From positions 1-64,000 of the IMG/VR virus record IMGVR_UViG_3300042539_000280: a stretch of DNA of 64,000 nucleotides, one strand, 5' to 3'. This DNA is from a virus. The notes under the pieces were generated by a model. The model saw nothing but the letters and a program-made list of their open reading frames with translations, searched no databases and was not told the DNA's origin. Below, piece by piece: positions 32,011 to 40,298 of this stretch. Each line of letters starts with the position of its first letter. Within the stretch, counting starts at the first letter, position 1. A program made the position numbers and the translations under genes.

Positions 32011-32560
32011 CGTCATTCTCCACAAATTTCTCTAAACCTTCTTTTTTCTCTTTGCGTTTCTCTTTTTTGACCTGTTCTCTGGCCTCAAAGTTCCTGATAA
32101 AGTCATTCAGGTTATCATACATGGTTGAGGAAATCAAGTGATTATCATCACTATCAACCATCAATGCCGCATCAGAGGTATCTAGGACACTTTCCTGAAA
32201 CTTCTTATAGATTATATAGCGATTTTTCTCCTCTTTGGAGATACGTCTATGGAAGGCATAGTAGATGATCTGAGTAAAGTAGGCAAAAGGATTACTAGAC
32301 TTGGCGGGATCAAAGTTATCGAAGTATAGAAAGCAATTCTCAATAGCATCGGAAACCAATTCATCACGGAACGAATAGTTCATAAAACGAGGCTTATGTG
32401 ACAAGTTCTCGGCAATCAAGTAGATACACTTACCAATGTATTCGGAAATACGAGGTTTTTCTTTGCCCTGATCTAAGGCCTCTCTACATTGTCTCTTATA
32501 CTCAACAATCTCTTCCAAGAATTTTACGTTATCTACATAATGCTTTTTTGCTTTTGCCAT
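31988..32560 (-). CDS. 55: Late sigma factor gp55
   Basis: 190 aa from ATG at 32560 (GGGG 6-7 bp upstream). PRISEYIGKCIYLIAENLSHKPRFMNYSFRDELVSDAIENCFLYFDNFD followed by NPFAYFTQIIYYAFHRRI is the sigma region 2-like core of T4 gp55, which recognises the late TATAAATA element. The C-terminal tail ends in LEKFVENDDEG, a hydrophobic-acidic patch in the position where gp55 binds the gp45 clamp. Confidence 0.95.
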   Translation of the reverse strand: MAKAKKHYVDNVKFLEEIVEYKRQCREALDQGKEKPRISEYIGKCIYLIAENLSHKPRFMNYSFRDELVSDAIENCFLYFDNFDPAKSSNPFAYFTQIIYYAFHRRISKEEKNRYIIYKKFQESVLDTSDAALMVDSDDNHLISSTMYDNLNDFIRNFEAREQVKKEKRKEKKEGLEKFVENDDEGRESV

Positions 32561-32561
32561 A

Positions 32562-33308
32562 CTATTCCCCAAATCCAAACGGACACTTTTTATCGTTATC
32601 TTTTATCATATTTTTACATGCTCTCCATCCATGAAAATATACCAAAGATGGATTATATGACATTTTCTTATATTCCTCTTCCGTTATCAGATGGTTTTTT
32701 ACCACCAGTTTCTTTTCCGTCAGTGGTAAAAAATTTGTAAGAGGTTGATTTACTGGTATGATAAACTTATTTTGTTCTTTTGGCAACATAATATTTACAT
32801 TAGTGAAACTATTTACCCTAAATTCCATAACTCCGGGTAATACTCTGAAAGAAAATTTATCCAAATTCCATTCCGCACCTAAATTTATAAATTTTATTCC
32901 TGTTTTTTCTTTAAAAATCCAAGGACTAGACAATTTCATATGATGATAATCTTCAAACCCCTTTCCTATCTGTTGTCTATTATGTTCTATCGGTTTATCT
33001 CCTGTCGAACAATAATAGTTATATCCTTCTTCCGAAGTTTCAACAAAAAGGTCGGCCCAATGTCGGACACATATGGAGTTTTGAAAATATTCCAAAAAAC
33101 CATAACAATTTTTTAAATTCAATCTACTCTGGTTGGTCAGAATACCCTGATCATCTTTACCTAATGTAAATTCTTCATTGGGTAGTTCTTTCCACCAGTC
33201 AGGAATAGTCTTAGATGATTTAACAATAGGAGTGAATTGATATACATGAGGTTGTGTGGTGTAACAATCCAAATGAATTTTTGGTGTTCGATGAAAAAAA
33301 CTAAACAT
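32562..33308 (-). CDS. Conserved phage protein of unknown function, 248 aa
   Basis: MFSFFHRTPKIHLDCYTTQPHVYQFTPIVKSSKTIPDWWKELPNE; IPDWWK and an aromatic, Asn-rich body recall a protein seen in marine T4-like phages, with no function I know. No membrane segment or catalytic motif is visible. A start at 33326 is also possible. The DNA is AT-rich compared with gp55. Immediately upstream is the plus-strand promoter region. Confidence 0.7.
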   Translation of the reverse strand: MFSFFHRTPKIHLDCYTTQPHVYQFTPIVKSSKTIPDWWKELPNEEFTLGKDDQGILTNQSRLNLKNCYGFLEYFQNSICVRHWADLFVETSEEGYNYYCSTGDKPIEHNRQQIGKGFEDYHHMKLSSPWIFKEKTGIKFINLGAEWNLDKFSFRVLPGVMEFRVNSFTNVNIMLPKEQNKFIIPVNQPLTNFLPLTEKKLVVKNHLITEEEYKKMSYNPSLVYFHGWRACKNMIKDNDKKCPFGFGE

Positions 33309-33334
33309 TTTATCACTTTCTTTCATTTTGGGGC

Positions 33335-33362
33335 TTGACAGGTTTTAGGAACTGTGTATAAT
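33335..33362 (+). promoter_or_regulatory. Strong plus-strand sigma-70 promoter
   Basis: TTGACA (33335-33340), 16 bp, TATAAT (33357-33362), both hexamers perfect, reading to the right against the direction of all genes. Predicted start near 33369. No plus-strand gene follows except a 13-codon ORF without a ribosome site, so an RNA product is the likeliest output. Confidence 0.65.
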
Positions 33363-33368
33363 ATTCTC

Positions 33369-33440
33369 CGAATCCAACCAACCAATAACCAAACCAAAAC
33401 CGTCGAGCGAAGCGAGACAACATGCGTAAGCATGTCCTAC
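33369..33440 (+). ncRNA. Candidate structured RNA from the plus strand
   Basis: The 72 bp after the plus-strand promoter hold a C/A-rich single-stranded stretch (CCAACCAACCAATAACC...), then a small symmetric hairpin GTC-GA-GC-GAA-GC-GA-GAC (33402-33418) whose GA/GA internal loop could form sheared pairs, then ACATGC-GTAA-GCATGT (33420-33435) with a GNRA tetraloop. These features are stable on the plus RNA and not on its complement. No terminator is seen, so the 3' end may run antisense into 33441-33698. Confidence 0.4.
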
Positions 33441-33698
33441 CTATACCTCGGTTAGAGACTTGAGTTTTGCTATCTGTTTCTTTAGTACCGGCTCACGATT
33501 GGGCCATTTGATAATAGGCTGTTCGGGGTTCTTTGCTAAGTTCTCCAACAAAGGAAGATAAATCTTCCGAATGGCCTGTAGTCTTTGCTTGAGGTCGTCT
33601 ACCTCGTCTGTAATCGGAGTTAGATCGGCTTCGTCGTCGAAAGTAAATCCGAAATCGTCTCCGCCATCTAAATCGAGATATTTATTCTTCTCTACCAT
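33441..33698 (-). CDS. Conserved T4-like hypothetical protein, 85 aa
   Basis: Acidic N-terminus (YLDLDGGDDFGFTFDDEAD) and a helical C-terminus with YLPLLENLAKNPEQPIIKWPNR. The IKWPNR ending resembles a small protein regularly found near uvsW in marine T4-like phages; function unknown. Its stop overlaps nothing, but its start overlaps the preceding gene by one base. Confidence 0.75.
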   Translation of the reverse strand: MVEKNKYLDLDGGDDFGFTFDDEADLTPITDEVDDLKQRLQAIRKIYLPLLENLAKNPEQPIIKWPNREPVLKKQIAKLKSLTEV

Positions 33699-34102
33699 TA
33701 GTGATAAACCTTCTTTTCGCTATTCTCTGCTAATTCATCCAAAACTTCTTTTATTCTATCTAAGTCTGTTCTGGATTCCGGTTCTTGTGGTTGTTCTTCG
33801 GAAACACCCGTTAGATGATCGATACTATTCCAATAGTATTCTTCCATATAGTCAGACACACTATGGGTTAGCATAACCTCAACCGCATCGATGACAAATT
33901 CCTGTGTATCACATAGTTTACTATACACCCAAGGCACAAAGGCTACTTGAAGGTAACCTGCGCCTCGGTTTGAAGTCATATATAATCCCTTGAGAGGATT
34001 CATTAGAACATAATACCTACCATTGTCATCTTCGTATTGATAACATTCCGATACAATATCATCACCGTTCTTTAGTCGCAGAAACATAACAACACCAGTC
34101 AT
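33698..34102 (-). CDS. Conserved phage protein, Sm/LSM-like N-terminus
   Basis: 134 aa. MFLRLKNGDDIVSECYQYEDDNGRYYVLMNPLKGLYM is a strand pattern like an LSM-type small barrel (compare the conserved RLKNGDDI motif of phage proteins near uvsW). The C-terminal 40 residues are acidic and helical. Possibly RNA- or protein-binding. Start could be the ATG at 34087. Confidence 0.65.
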   Translation of the reverse strand: MTGVVMFLRLKNGDDIVSECYQYEDDNGRYYVLMNPLKGLYMTSNRGAGYLQVAFVPWVYSKLCDTQEFVIDAVEVMLTHSVSDYMEEYYWNSIDHLTGVSEEQPQEPESRTDLDRIKEVLDELAENSEKKVYH

Positions 34103-34105
34103 GGT

Positions 34106-35593
34106 TTAACCTTTCATATCTATCTTATATATCTTGAACCGGAACCCTTCTTCACTGTAGACTTTTACCCTCTCCATAAAGTGCTTGAGGGTATAATTAT
34201 TTTTCTTTTTCCAACTAAAGTCGTCGGCAATGTCAAAGAGGGTGGCGGATTTCTTTGTGTCACTAATCCGAAGGCCTCTACCGATTGATTGTAGGTTACG
34301 AATCTTGGACTTGGAAGGAGATGCAAAGATGACGTTATCCAAGGCCACGATGTTAGTACCAGTGCTAAGAACACCAACGGACCCAACAAGAATAGCGTTC
34401 CGCTCGTGTTCCAGGATTTTTCTAATTTGTTCTCTATCTTCAACGTCGGTTCCTCCGTGGATAAAGAAAACCTTTCGGCCATCCTTTACCCGTTTGTTGA
34501 GCATGTCATATAGAACCTGACCATGCTTCTCAACATAGTTGAAAAACACAATCGTATTACCTTCCAATGACAATGCAAGGTTGCAAATAAATTTATTTCT
34601 TTCTTTGTTGGCGACAATATAATTGATCTCCGACTTATAGTCCGCAGATTTCATATATTGACATTCTTCCTCACTATACTTTAGCATAAGGCATTTGATA
34701 GTAAGGTCGGCCAGTTGCTTTCTCTCCATAAGTTCTTTGGAACTGATAACTTTATAGATATCACCAAAGAGACCAACGAGAGAAAAATCTACACCAGGAC
34801 CTTTTGGAAGGGTACCGGTTACACCAATACGATACTCCGCATTGACGCAGTTGGTGACGATATTAGACATCACCTTCATGTTCTGGGATTTCTCCACAGC
34901 ACCATGAACTTCATCGACTATAACATAGTCGAATCTCTTGAAATAATCTTTAGGTAAATTCTGCAAAGATTGCCAGGTGGAAATAATGAGTGGACAATCC
35001 ACATCTTTATCCTTGCCCGCATATACACGGTGACAATACTTGGACATATCCTTGCCATTCTTGGTAGAATAGTCCTGAAAGTCAGAATACATCTGTTCGA
35101 CAAGGGCAGCACGAGGAACAATTAGTAGTCCTCTCTTACCTTGTTTCATCAGATACATAAAGATCATATATTGCAATAAGGACTTACCCGAACCAGTAGG
35201 AGATATAACAATCTTCCTTTTAGAACGAATAGCATGGACGAAACCGTCCATCTGATAATCTCTGGGCGGATGCTTAGGATTTAGAGACTCAACAAATTCC
35301 TCAGCCTCGCTAAGTGAAAATGAATTGTCATAAAGTTGATCCGGATATTCTACTTCGTATCCTCTTTCCTCGGCCCATTCAACAACCTTATTAGCAAGAC
35401 CACGGTATATCTGTCTTGTGTTAGGATTGAAAGCACGGATGTATCCATCCCACAACTTTTGTTTGTAGGAAGGTACAAATTGGAATCCTTCTGGACGGAA
35501 AGCAAAGGCGTCACGGAGTTCCCATGCTACATCAACATCACAATCTACACGAATGTAGGAGTGGTTTGCATTAGAAATTTTCAACACTTTCAT
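34106..35593 (-). CDS. uvsW: RNA-DNA/DNA helicase UvsW
   Basis: 495 aa SF2 helicase. N-terminal DNA-binding domain, then Walker A SPTGSGKSLLQY (about 130), DEVH box VIVDEVHGAVE (about 225), GVTGTLPKG (motif III), FFNYVEKHGQ, and motifs V-VI in VLSTGTNI and QSIGRGLRIS. UvsW unwinds branched DNA and R-loops and turns off origin initiation late in T4 infection. An NTAAATA element lies only a few bases before the start, along with AGGTG. Confidence 0.95.
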   Translation of the reverse strand: MKVLKISNANHSYIRVDCDVDVAWELRDAFAFRPEGFQFVPSYKQKLWDGYIRAFNPNTRQIYRGLANKVVEWAEERGYEVEYPDQLYDNSFSLSEAEEFVESLNPKHPPRDYQMDGFVHAIRSKRKIVISPTGSGKSLLQYMIFMYLMKQGKRGLLIVPRAALVEQMYSDFQDYSTKNGKDMSKYCHRVYAGKDKDVDCPLIISTWQSLQNLPKDYFKRFDYVIVDEVHGAVEKSQNMKVMSNIVTNCVNAEYRIGVTGTLPKGPGVDFSLVGLFGDIYKVISSKELMERKQLADLTIKCLMLKYSEEECQYMKSADYKSEINYIVANKERNKFICNLALSLEGNTIVFFNYVEKHGQVLYDMLNKRVKDGRKVFFIHGGTDVEDREQIRKILEHERNAILVGSVGVLSTGTNIVALDNVIFASPSKSKIRNLQSIGRGLRISDTKKSATLFDIADDFSWKKKNNYTLKHFMERVKVYSEEGFRFKIYKIDMKG

Positions 35594-35598
35594 ACACC

Positions 35599-35605
35599 TA
35601 TTTAG
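35599..35605 (-). promoter_or_regulatory. Late-type element CTAAATA at the uvsW start
   Basis: Minus-strand CCTAAATAGG ends about 6 bp from the UvsW ATG. If used it would give a nearly leaderless mRNA, so it is the least certain of the late-type sites. Confidence 0.3.
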
Positions 35606-35608
35606 GTC

Positions 35609-36070
35609 TTATCCCTGACCCTTAGTATATTGAAGATATTTGACGTAGTTGCCTAGGTCCCAGGTACGATTGTTTAGAGACTTTAGAACAGTCTCACAAT
35701 AGGATACAATCTCCTCGTGGGCACCTTTTTTGAGTAGGATTTTGGTGAGGTGAGGATCGGTGGAGAGTTTTTCTTCCTGTGCTGTCCTCATAGTGATAGC
35801 ATTACCCTGCCACTGTTCCCAACCATACTTATTCAAGGTCTCCAGATCGGCATGGCCTTGATAGTAATCACGGCGAATCTCTTTCATATCCTTGTAATCA
35901 TTATCTAGTTTACGGATGACATGACGATGGTAAGACATAATATTGAGGTATTTACCATGTAGATAGGAAATCTTTAGCAGTTCCTTCTCCATGGATGACG
36001 GATCGATATTAGTGTCCTTTGACCATTCGGACATAAGACTGTCAATAGTTACAGGCGGTTTCATAATCAC
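35609..36070 (-). CDS. uvsY: Recombination mediator UvsY
   Basis: 153 aa. SLMSEWSKDTNIDPSSMEKELLKISYLHGKYLNIMSYHR and the C-terminal SYCETVLKSLNNRTWDLGNYVKYLQYTKG are the conserved ends of UvsY, which loads UvsX recombinase on ssDNA covered by gp32. Own sigma-70-type promoter at 36089-36117. Confidence 0.95.
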   Translation of the reverse strand: MIMKPPVTIDSLMSEWSKDTNIDPSSMEKELLKISYLHGKYLNIMSYHRHVIRKLDNDYKDMKEIRRDYYQGHADLETLNKYGWEQWQGNAITMRTAQEEKLSTDPHLTKILLKKGAHEEIVSYCETVLKSLNNRTWDLGNYVKYLQYTKGQG

Positions 36071-36088
36071 TCCATTTCCTAATCACAT

Positions 36089-36117
36089 ATTATACTATAA
36101 GATTGATACTAAGTCAA
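36089..36117 (-). promoter_or_regulatory. Sigma-70 promoter of uvsY
   Basis: Minus strand: TTGACT (36112-36117, 5 of 6), 17 bp, TATAAT (36089-36094). It overlaps the last codons of the upstream tail gene; start predicted near 36082, leaving a very short leader before the UvsY ATG at 36070. Confidence 0.75.
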
Positions 36118-36639
36118 TCTCTCAATTTCATAATAATCGTAGCGGAAGGTAAAGTCGGCTACAGGAATGATATCCGCATCCACCTTAGTATCGAAGGAAA
36201 CCATACCGATTGAGGTAGGGTGACAGTTACGGAACTTGAAACGAATGTTAGGATTATTAGAGTTGGTATTTACAGTTAGAAACCCATCAAAGTATAGAGG
36301 TGCAGTAATAGGATTCTGGTGAGGTTTTCTAGCATAATCTTCCCAGTCAGTGATACGGGTAAGAGATTTCAACCATTTGTAAGACTCTTCCCAAATGCGG
36401 AGGTCTTCGTCAATGATGGCCGTGATAGTAAGAGCATCAAAGGTGAGTTTATCACCATGACGATATGTATTGACAAAAGGAGTTGGAACCGATACCTCTG
36501 TGGTAGAGATAGAGGGAATGTTTACGGTCTGACAAAAGTATTTCAAGAATGGTTTATCTGGAATCAAAAACGTAAATTTTGTAGACTGGAGAATAGAGGT
36601 ATTCTCCGGTGTATTGACGTTGAAATTTTCTATTGTCAT
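36109..36639 (-). CDS. Tail tube/tail completion family protein (gp3 position)
   Basis: 176 aa. KFTFLIPDKPFLKYFCQTVNIPSISTTEVSVPTPF, then TITAIIDEDLRIWEESYKWLKSL, then PNIRFKFRNCHPTSIGMVSFDT and ADFTFRYDYYEI: the strand pattern of tail tube-like proteins. Marine T4-like phages carry the tail completion protein gp3 at this place between 23 and uvsY, and the length equals that of T4 gp3; identity as gp3 is inferred from position. Preceded by an NTAAATA element and GGAGG. Confidence 0.7.
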   Translation of the reverse strand: MTIENFNVNTPENTSILQSTKFTFLIPDKPFLKYFCQTVNIPSISTTEVSVPTPFVNTYRHGDKLTFDALTITAIIDEDLRIWEESYKWLKSLTRITDWEDYARKPHQNPITAPLYFDGFLTVNTNSNNPNIRFKFRNCHPTSIGMVSFDTKVDADIIPVADFTFRYDYYEIERLT

Positions 36640-36654
36640 GGTTCCTCCGTCTAT

Positions 36655-36661
36655 TATTTAG
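36655..36661 (-). promoter_or_regulatory. Late-type element CTAAATA
   Basis: Minus-strand CCTAAATAATAG, about 15 bp before the start codon of the 176 aa tail protein, immediately after the gp23 terminator. Confidence 0.5.
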
Positions 36662-36665
36662 GCAT

Positions 36666-36693
36666 AAAAAAAGAGAGGCCCGAAGGCCTCTCT
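36666..36693 (-). terminator. Intrinsic terminator after gene 23
   Basis: On the minus strand: 9 bp perfect stem AGAGAGGCC / GGCCTCTCT with a stable UUCG tetraloop, followed by a run of seven U. It lies about 30 bp after the capsid gene stop. This is the clearest classical terminator in the window. Confidence 0.93.
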
Positions 36694-36724
36694 CTGAGTT
36701 TGCTAACTCTAATCTTATAAGCGA

Positions 36725-38116
36725 TTAGGTTAGGTTTCTTACACGGAAGATGCGGTAATAGATGTTTGTGTTATTACCTGAGTTGGCCTCACGACCAGCA
36801 ACAACACCGTCACCAGCAGCGGTAGCAAATGGGTTTGCAACCATGCCGTAACGAGTCTTGAAGCCAATCTTTGGCTGGAAGGTATCCTGACCGATTGCAC
36901 GAACCATCTGTAGTGGAACGTATGGGCAGTAGAATAGACCAGCGTCAAATGGTGACTGACCACGGTAACCAACGGTTACTAGTTCGTCGCCGTTTGCTGA
37001 ACCACCGAAGTAAGGATCGATGTAAACCTTGATACGACCATGTAGCATACCAACGAAGGTGTTGCCTGTATCGTCAACGGTTAGGTCGGCAGATAGGGCT
37101 GGTGTATAAGAAAGAACACCGGCCATTGCCATGGCGGATGCAACGTCTGATGAAACGATCAGAACGTTACCCTTACCACGACGGGTTGCCTTGGCGATAG
37201 CGTTGGCTTCACGTTCGATGTGGAAGATTAGGCCCTTGAACTTTTCAACTGACCAACGACCGTTTGAGTCGGTGTCTAGATCGAAAGTACCGGCAGTTGT
37301 AACACCATACTGGGCACCAACTGTAGCAGAACGATAAATTGTGCGGATAACCTCACGATTGATTTCAGCAAGAATCTCTGTGGAGAGAATGTTTGCTAGT
37401 TCTGTTTCTGCGTCAAGACCGTGGATTGCCTTTAGGTCCTGTGCAAGTTCAGTGGTGTATTCTGCCTTTAGCGCACGGCTACGAGCAGTAACAGTTACCT
37501 TGTCAATGTTGAATGCCATTTCAGCAAATGCGTTAGAAGCGGCATCGCCTAGTGCTTCTGCCTGTGCTGTGGTCATACCACGGCCAACACCAAATGCAGT
37601 ACCGTCGCCAGATAGGTCGGCAACTGGGTTGTTGTTAGCGGAGTCACCGAATGAGGTGTTTGCCCATGCGGTACCAGCATCACCACCGGTGTTACCAGCA
37701 GCGTTCTTGGAAGAAAATGCGGTATTTGCTTCGAAGAATAGTGCTTCACCTGTAGTGCCTGCACCCTGTGCCTGCTGCTGCTTATAACGTGAACGCATAG
37801 CAAAGATTAGTCCTGTTGGACCAGTCATTGGCTGAACGCCACAAACGTCATAAGCGATTAGGTTTGGAAGCGCACGACGAACTAGGGAGATAAGAATTGG
37901 GTCGTATGAACCAATTGCAGTACCAGTACCTAGGCCACCACCAGCGTTTGTTGGTGCTGCTTCGTTTAGTGTGCGGGCTTCCTCAGCCATTGCCTTTTCT
38001 TGGTTCTCAAGGATAACGGCAGTGACCGCACGGCGGTATGGATCCTTGATCTGGGTGAGACCGTCGTGGTCAAGAACTGGTGACCACTTGGACTCTAGTT
38101 GTTCTGTAAGATACAT
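36725..38116 (-). CDS. 23: Major capsid protein gp23
   Basis: 463 aa. MYLTEQLESKWSPVLDHDGLTQIKDPYRRAVTAVILENQ at the N-terminus; the diagnostic C-terminal block FDAGLFYCPYVPLQMVRAIGQDTFQPKIGFKTRYGMVANPF. The N-terminal roughly 60 residues should be removed by the prohead protease gp21 during maturation. Followed by a strong terminator. Confidence 0.98.
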   Translation of the reverse strand: MYLTEQLESKWSPVLDHDGLTQIKDPYRRAVTAVILENQEKAMAEEARTLNEAAPTNAGGGLGTGTAIGSYDPILISLVRRALPNLIAYDVCGVQPMTGPTGLIFAMRSRYKQQQAQGAGTTGEALFFEANTAFSSKNAAGNTGGDAGTAWANTSFGDSANNNPVADLSGDGTAFGVGRGMTTAQAEALGDAASNAFAEMAFNIDKVTVTARSRALKAEYTTELAQDLKAIHGLDAETELANILSTEILAEINREVIRTIYRSATVGAQYGVTTAGTFDLDTDSNGRWSVEKFKGLIFHIEREANAIAKATRRGKGNVLIVSSDVASAMAMAGVLSYTPALSADLTVDDTGNTFVGMLHGRIKVYIDPYFGGSANGDELVTVGYRGQSPFDAGLFYCPYVPLQMVRAIGQDTFQPKIGFKTRYGMVANPFATAAGDGVVAGREANSGNNTNIYYRIFRVRNLT

Positions 38117-38144
38117 TTTAGTTTCCTTCTTTCTTGGTTACTAA

Positions 38145-39572
38145 TTAGATTAGTTTAGTTTTTCCGATAGCCTGGACATACTTTGCCATTGGACCATTTA
38201 GGTTACCTTCAACGAGGGCCTGTGGATCGTCTGACACTTCGACCTTGTCAAGAACGTTGTCGGTCTTGACTGTGGCAGGGAAATAGTTTTCTCTTAGTGT
38301 AGAAATCTTTGTAATAAATTCGTCATCGTTGGAATATTCAACACCCTCAACGAGAGACTTTAGTTTCTCGGCCTGGGTTGTTGTAAGACCTTCACAGACA
38401 TAAGATGTCAATTCACTCTTGCGTGACTCAGAAATCATGCTGGTTAGTTCAACGTTGCGGTTGATTTCTTCGTTTATCTTTGCTTCAAGGGACTCAACGG
38501 TCTGTGATAGTTCCTCAACTACGTTGACTGAATCTTCTGGAATGTCAATGTAGTGTTCGGCAAATAGTGAACGTAGGCCAGAAATGAAATCTTCGGTTAG
38601 TTCGCTACGGAGAGCGGACTCAACGGCAACTTCATTCTCCTCAATCCACTGTTCAACAACGTAGTTTAGATAGTTATCAACATCTTCTGCTAGTTGTGCC
38701 TGAATTTCAGCAACTCTTTCCTCTAGGGTCTCGGCATATGCCTGCTCTAGTAGGGCAACTTCTTCTTCTAGTTTTGCCTTGACAGCAGCTTCGAAGATTG
38801 TGGTTGCTTTAGCATGGAATTCTTCTGATAGATCCTCACCTGCTAGAAGGGCGTCAACATGCTCAGACATATCAACCTGATAATCTTCAACTGCGGATTC
38901 TTCTAGTTCTTCTTCCTCTGAAATGATTTCAAAGTTTTCGTCGATAGCAGCAAGAATTTCTTCCTCAGAAAGACCGGCTTCGATGCCTTCGTTGATAAAT
39001 GCTTCTAGTTCTTCGGAGAGTTCAAACTCTTCCTCTTCCTTCATGCACTTGTCATCGTCATCATCTTCGTGGTCATCATCGTCATGCTTCATCTTGGACT
39101 TCTTTGCAGCTTCCTTGATGATTGCAACACGCTCGGCAACTGCGGCAGCATTATCTTCTGCTACTAGTGCTTCACCTTCTTCTTCCATCTCCTCGGCCAT
39201 TGCTGGCTGGGACTTTAGAGATTTCTTTGCTTCTGGTGCCACGCTTGAACGTGAGGACTTAGAGGTGTCCTTACCAGTCTTACCAGCAGCCTTAGCACCT
39301 AGATTTTCACCTGGTACTTCTGTTGGTGTCTGACCGCCTAGATCATCAACACCAGAGAAAGATGCAACATCAGCCGCACCTGCGGATGCGGGATGTCTTC
39401 CTTCTACTGCCTTTGAATTTGGGCGTAGTGTCTTAGCATTGCCTGTTGAAGCGGTAGATGGATCTACAGGATTTGGATTAGAAATCTTACCAGGGGAAAC
39501 CTCTGGATAATTACCCTCCTCTAGGACCTTACCTTCTAAAACAGCCTTTGCTGCTTCTGTTAGTGATGCCAT
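38145..39572 (-). CDS. 22: Prohead core scaffold protein gp22 (enlarged)
   Basis: 475 aa, far longer than T4 gp22 (269). The N-terminal third is Ser/Pro/Ala/Lys-rich and looks disordered. A very acidic stretch follows (about 155-235, including DDDDHEDDDDD), and the C-terminal half is helical and matches scaffold proteins (ALVEGNLNGPMAKYVQAIGKTKLI at the end is a conserved scaffold tail). It forms the internal core around which gp23 assembles and is degraded by gp21. Late-type element 31 bp upstream. Confidence 0.9.
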   Translation of the reverse strand: MASLTEAAKAVLEGKVLEEGNYPEVSPGKISNPNPVDPSTASTGNAKTLRPNSKAVEGRHPASAGAADVASFSGVDDLGGQTPTEVPGENLGAKAAGKTGKDTSKSSRSSVAPEAKKSLKSQPAMAEEMEEEGEALVAEDNAAAVAERVAIIKEAAKKSKMKHDDDDHEDDDDDKCMKEEEEFELSEELEAFINEGIEAGLSEEEILAAIDENFEIISEEEELEESAVEDYQVDMSEHVDALLAGEDLSEEFHAKATTIFEAAVKAKLEEEVALLEQAYAETLEERVAEIQAQLAEDVDNYLNYVVEQWIEENEVAVESALRSELTEDFISGLRSLFAEHYIDIPEDSVNVVEELSQTVESLEAKINEEINRNVELTSMISESRKSELTSYVCEGLTTTQAEKLKSLVEGVEYSNDDEFITKISTLRENYFPATVKTDNVLDKVEVSDDPQALVEGNLNGPMAKYVQAIGKTKLI

Positions 39573-39603
39573 TTGGAATATACTCCTTTTCAGTATTACC
39601 GTT

Positions 39604-39610
39604 TATTTAG
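39604..39610 (-). promoter_or_regulatory. Late-type element CTAAATA before gene 22
   Basis: Minus-strand ACTAAATAAACGG, 31 bp before the gp22 ATG, with AAAGGAG between. Best spaced of the late-type sites and the only one ahead of 22-23. Confidence 0.6.
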
Positions 39611-39614
39611 TATT

Positions 39615-40262
39615 TCAAAGTTTTGAAATGTAATTTTCAAAAATCTTTAGAGCCACTTCTTCTAAATCATGGCGAGAAGTTTCTTTTATGAGTTTTCTTG
39701 CATAGTCATTGTTCTGTTCGGTCCATTGACCATTCAAGAATACCCACTCTTTACCTTCCATAATGCCACGAACGAAAGCATCTGGTGCCGATGGGTCAGC
39801 CACAACATCTGCTGCTGTTGCTAACTTGTAGTCGTCTTGTACCAACTGGTAACCATTGTGTGGTCTAAGAGACCCTACGCCTCTTGTTGATACACCTAAA
39901 CTTGCACCACCATCTAATAAACTCTTTACGATCTTACCGTTTGGAGTATCCAAAATTTTAGCTTTACCAATAAAGTTATTACCGTCACGATGTAATGATG
40001 TAATAAGATGTGAAACTCTGTCTAGGTTGATTTGTGGATTCTCTGGGTGTCCTAGTTCACCAAAGGCACGGTTCTTTGTAACATATTCCCGATTATAACG
40101 ATCTGCCTCTTTGGCAAGCACGTTGACAGGATAAACACGACCATTACGGTTCTGCTTTTCTGCCTGCATAAAGATGCCGGTGATAAAGTGGTTCTTACCA
40201 CCCTTACCATCGGATTCTGTCAAATATTGAACGTCTAAAATTTCTTCGGTAATAAGTTTCAT
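39615..40262 (-). CDS. 21: Prohead core protease gp21
   Basis: 215 aa. AEKQNRNGRVYPVNVLAKEADRY, FGELGHPENPQINLDRVSH (catalytic His), and SLGVSTRGVGSL (catalytic Ser) are the conserved blocks of the T4 prohead protease (herpes-assemblin-like serine fold). It cleaves gp22, gp23 and other head proteins during capsid maturation. Confidence 0.95.
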   Translation of the reverse strand: MKLITEEILDVQYLTESDGKGGKNHFITGIFMQAEKQNRNGRVYPVNVLAKEADRYNREYVTKNRAFGELGHPENPQINLDRVSHLITSLHRDGNNFIGKAKILDTPNGKIVKSLLDGGASLGVSTRGVGSLRPHNGYQLVQDDYKLATAADVVADPSAPDAFVRGIMEGKEWVFLNGQWTEQNNDYARKLIKETSRHDLEEVALKIFENYISKL

Positions 40263-40284
40263 TGTTTCCTCTACCTATTAGGTA

Positions 40285-40291
40285 TATTTAG
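40285..40291 (-). promoter_or_regulatory. Late-type element CTAAATA before gene 21
   Basis: Minus-strand ACTAAATATACC, 22 bp before the gp21 start. A small stem TACCT-AAT-AGGTA follows directly, then AGAGG as ribosome site. Confidence 0.5.
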
Positions 40292-40298
40292 TATATTT

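Noticed and set aside
33422-33463. 13-codon ORF after the plus-strand promoter (MRKHVLPIPRLET)
   Set aside because: No ribosome site, and its ATG lies inside the stable GTAA hairpin; an RNA product is more likely.
36319-36720. Plus-strand ORF opposite the gp3-position gene and the gp23 terminator
   Set aside because: It crosses the terminator hairpin and has no ribosome site; the minus-strand gene is clearly the coding one.
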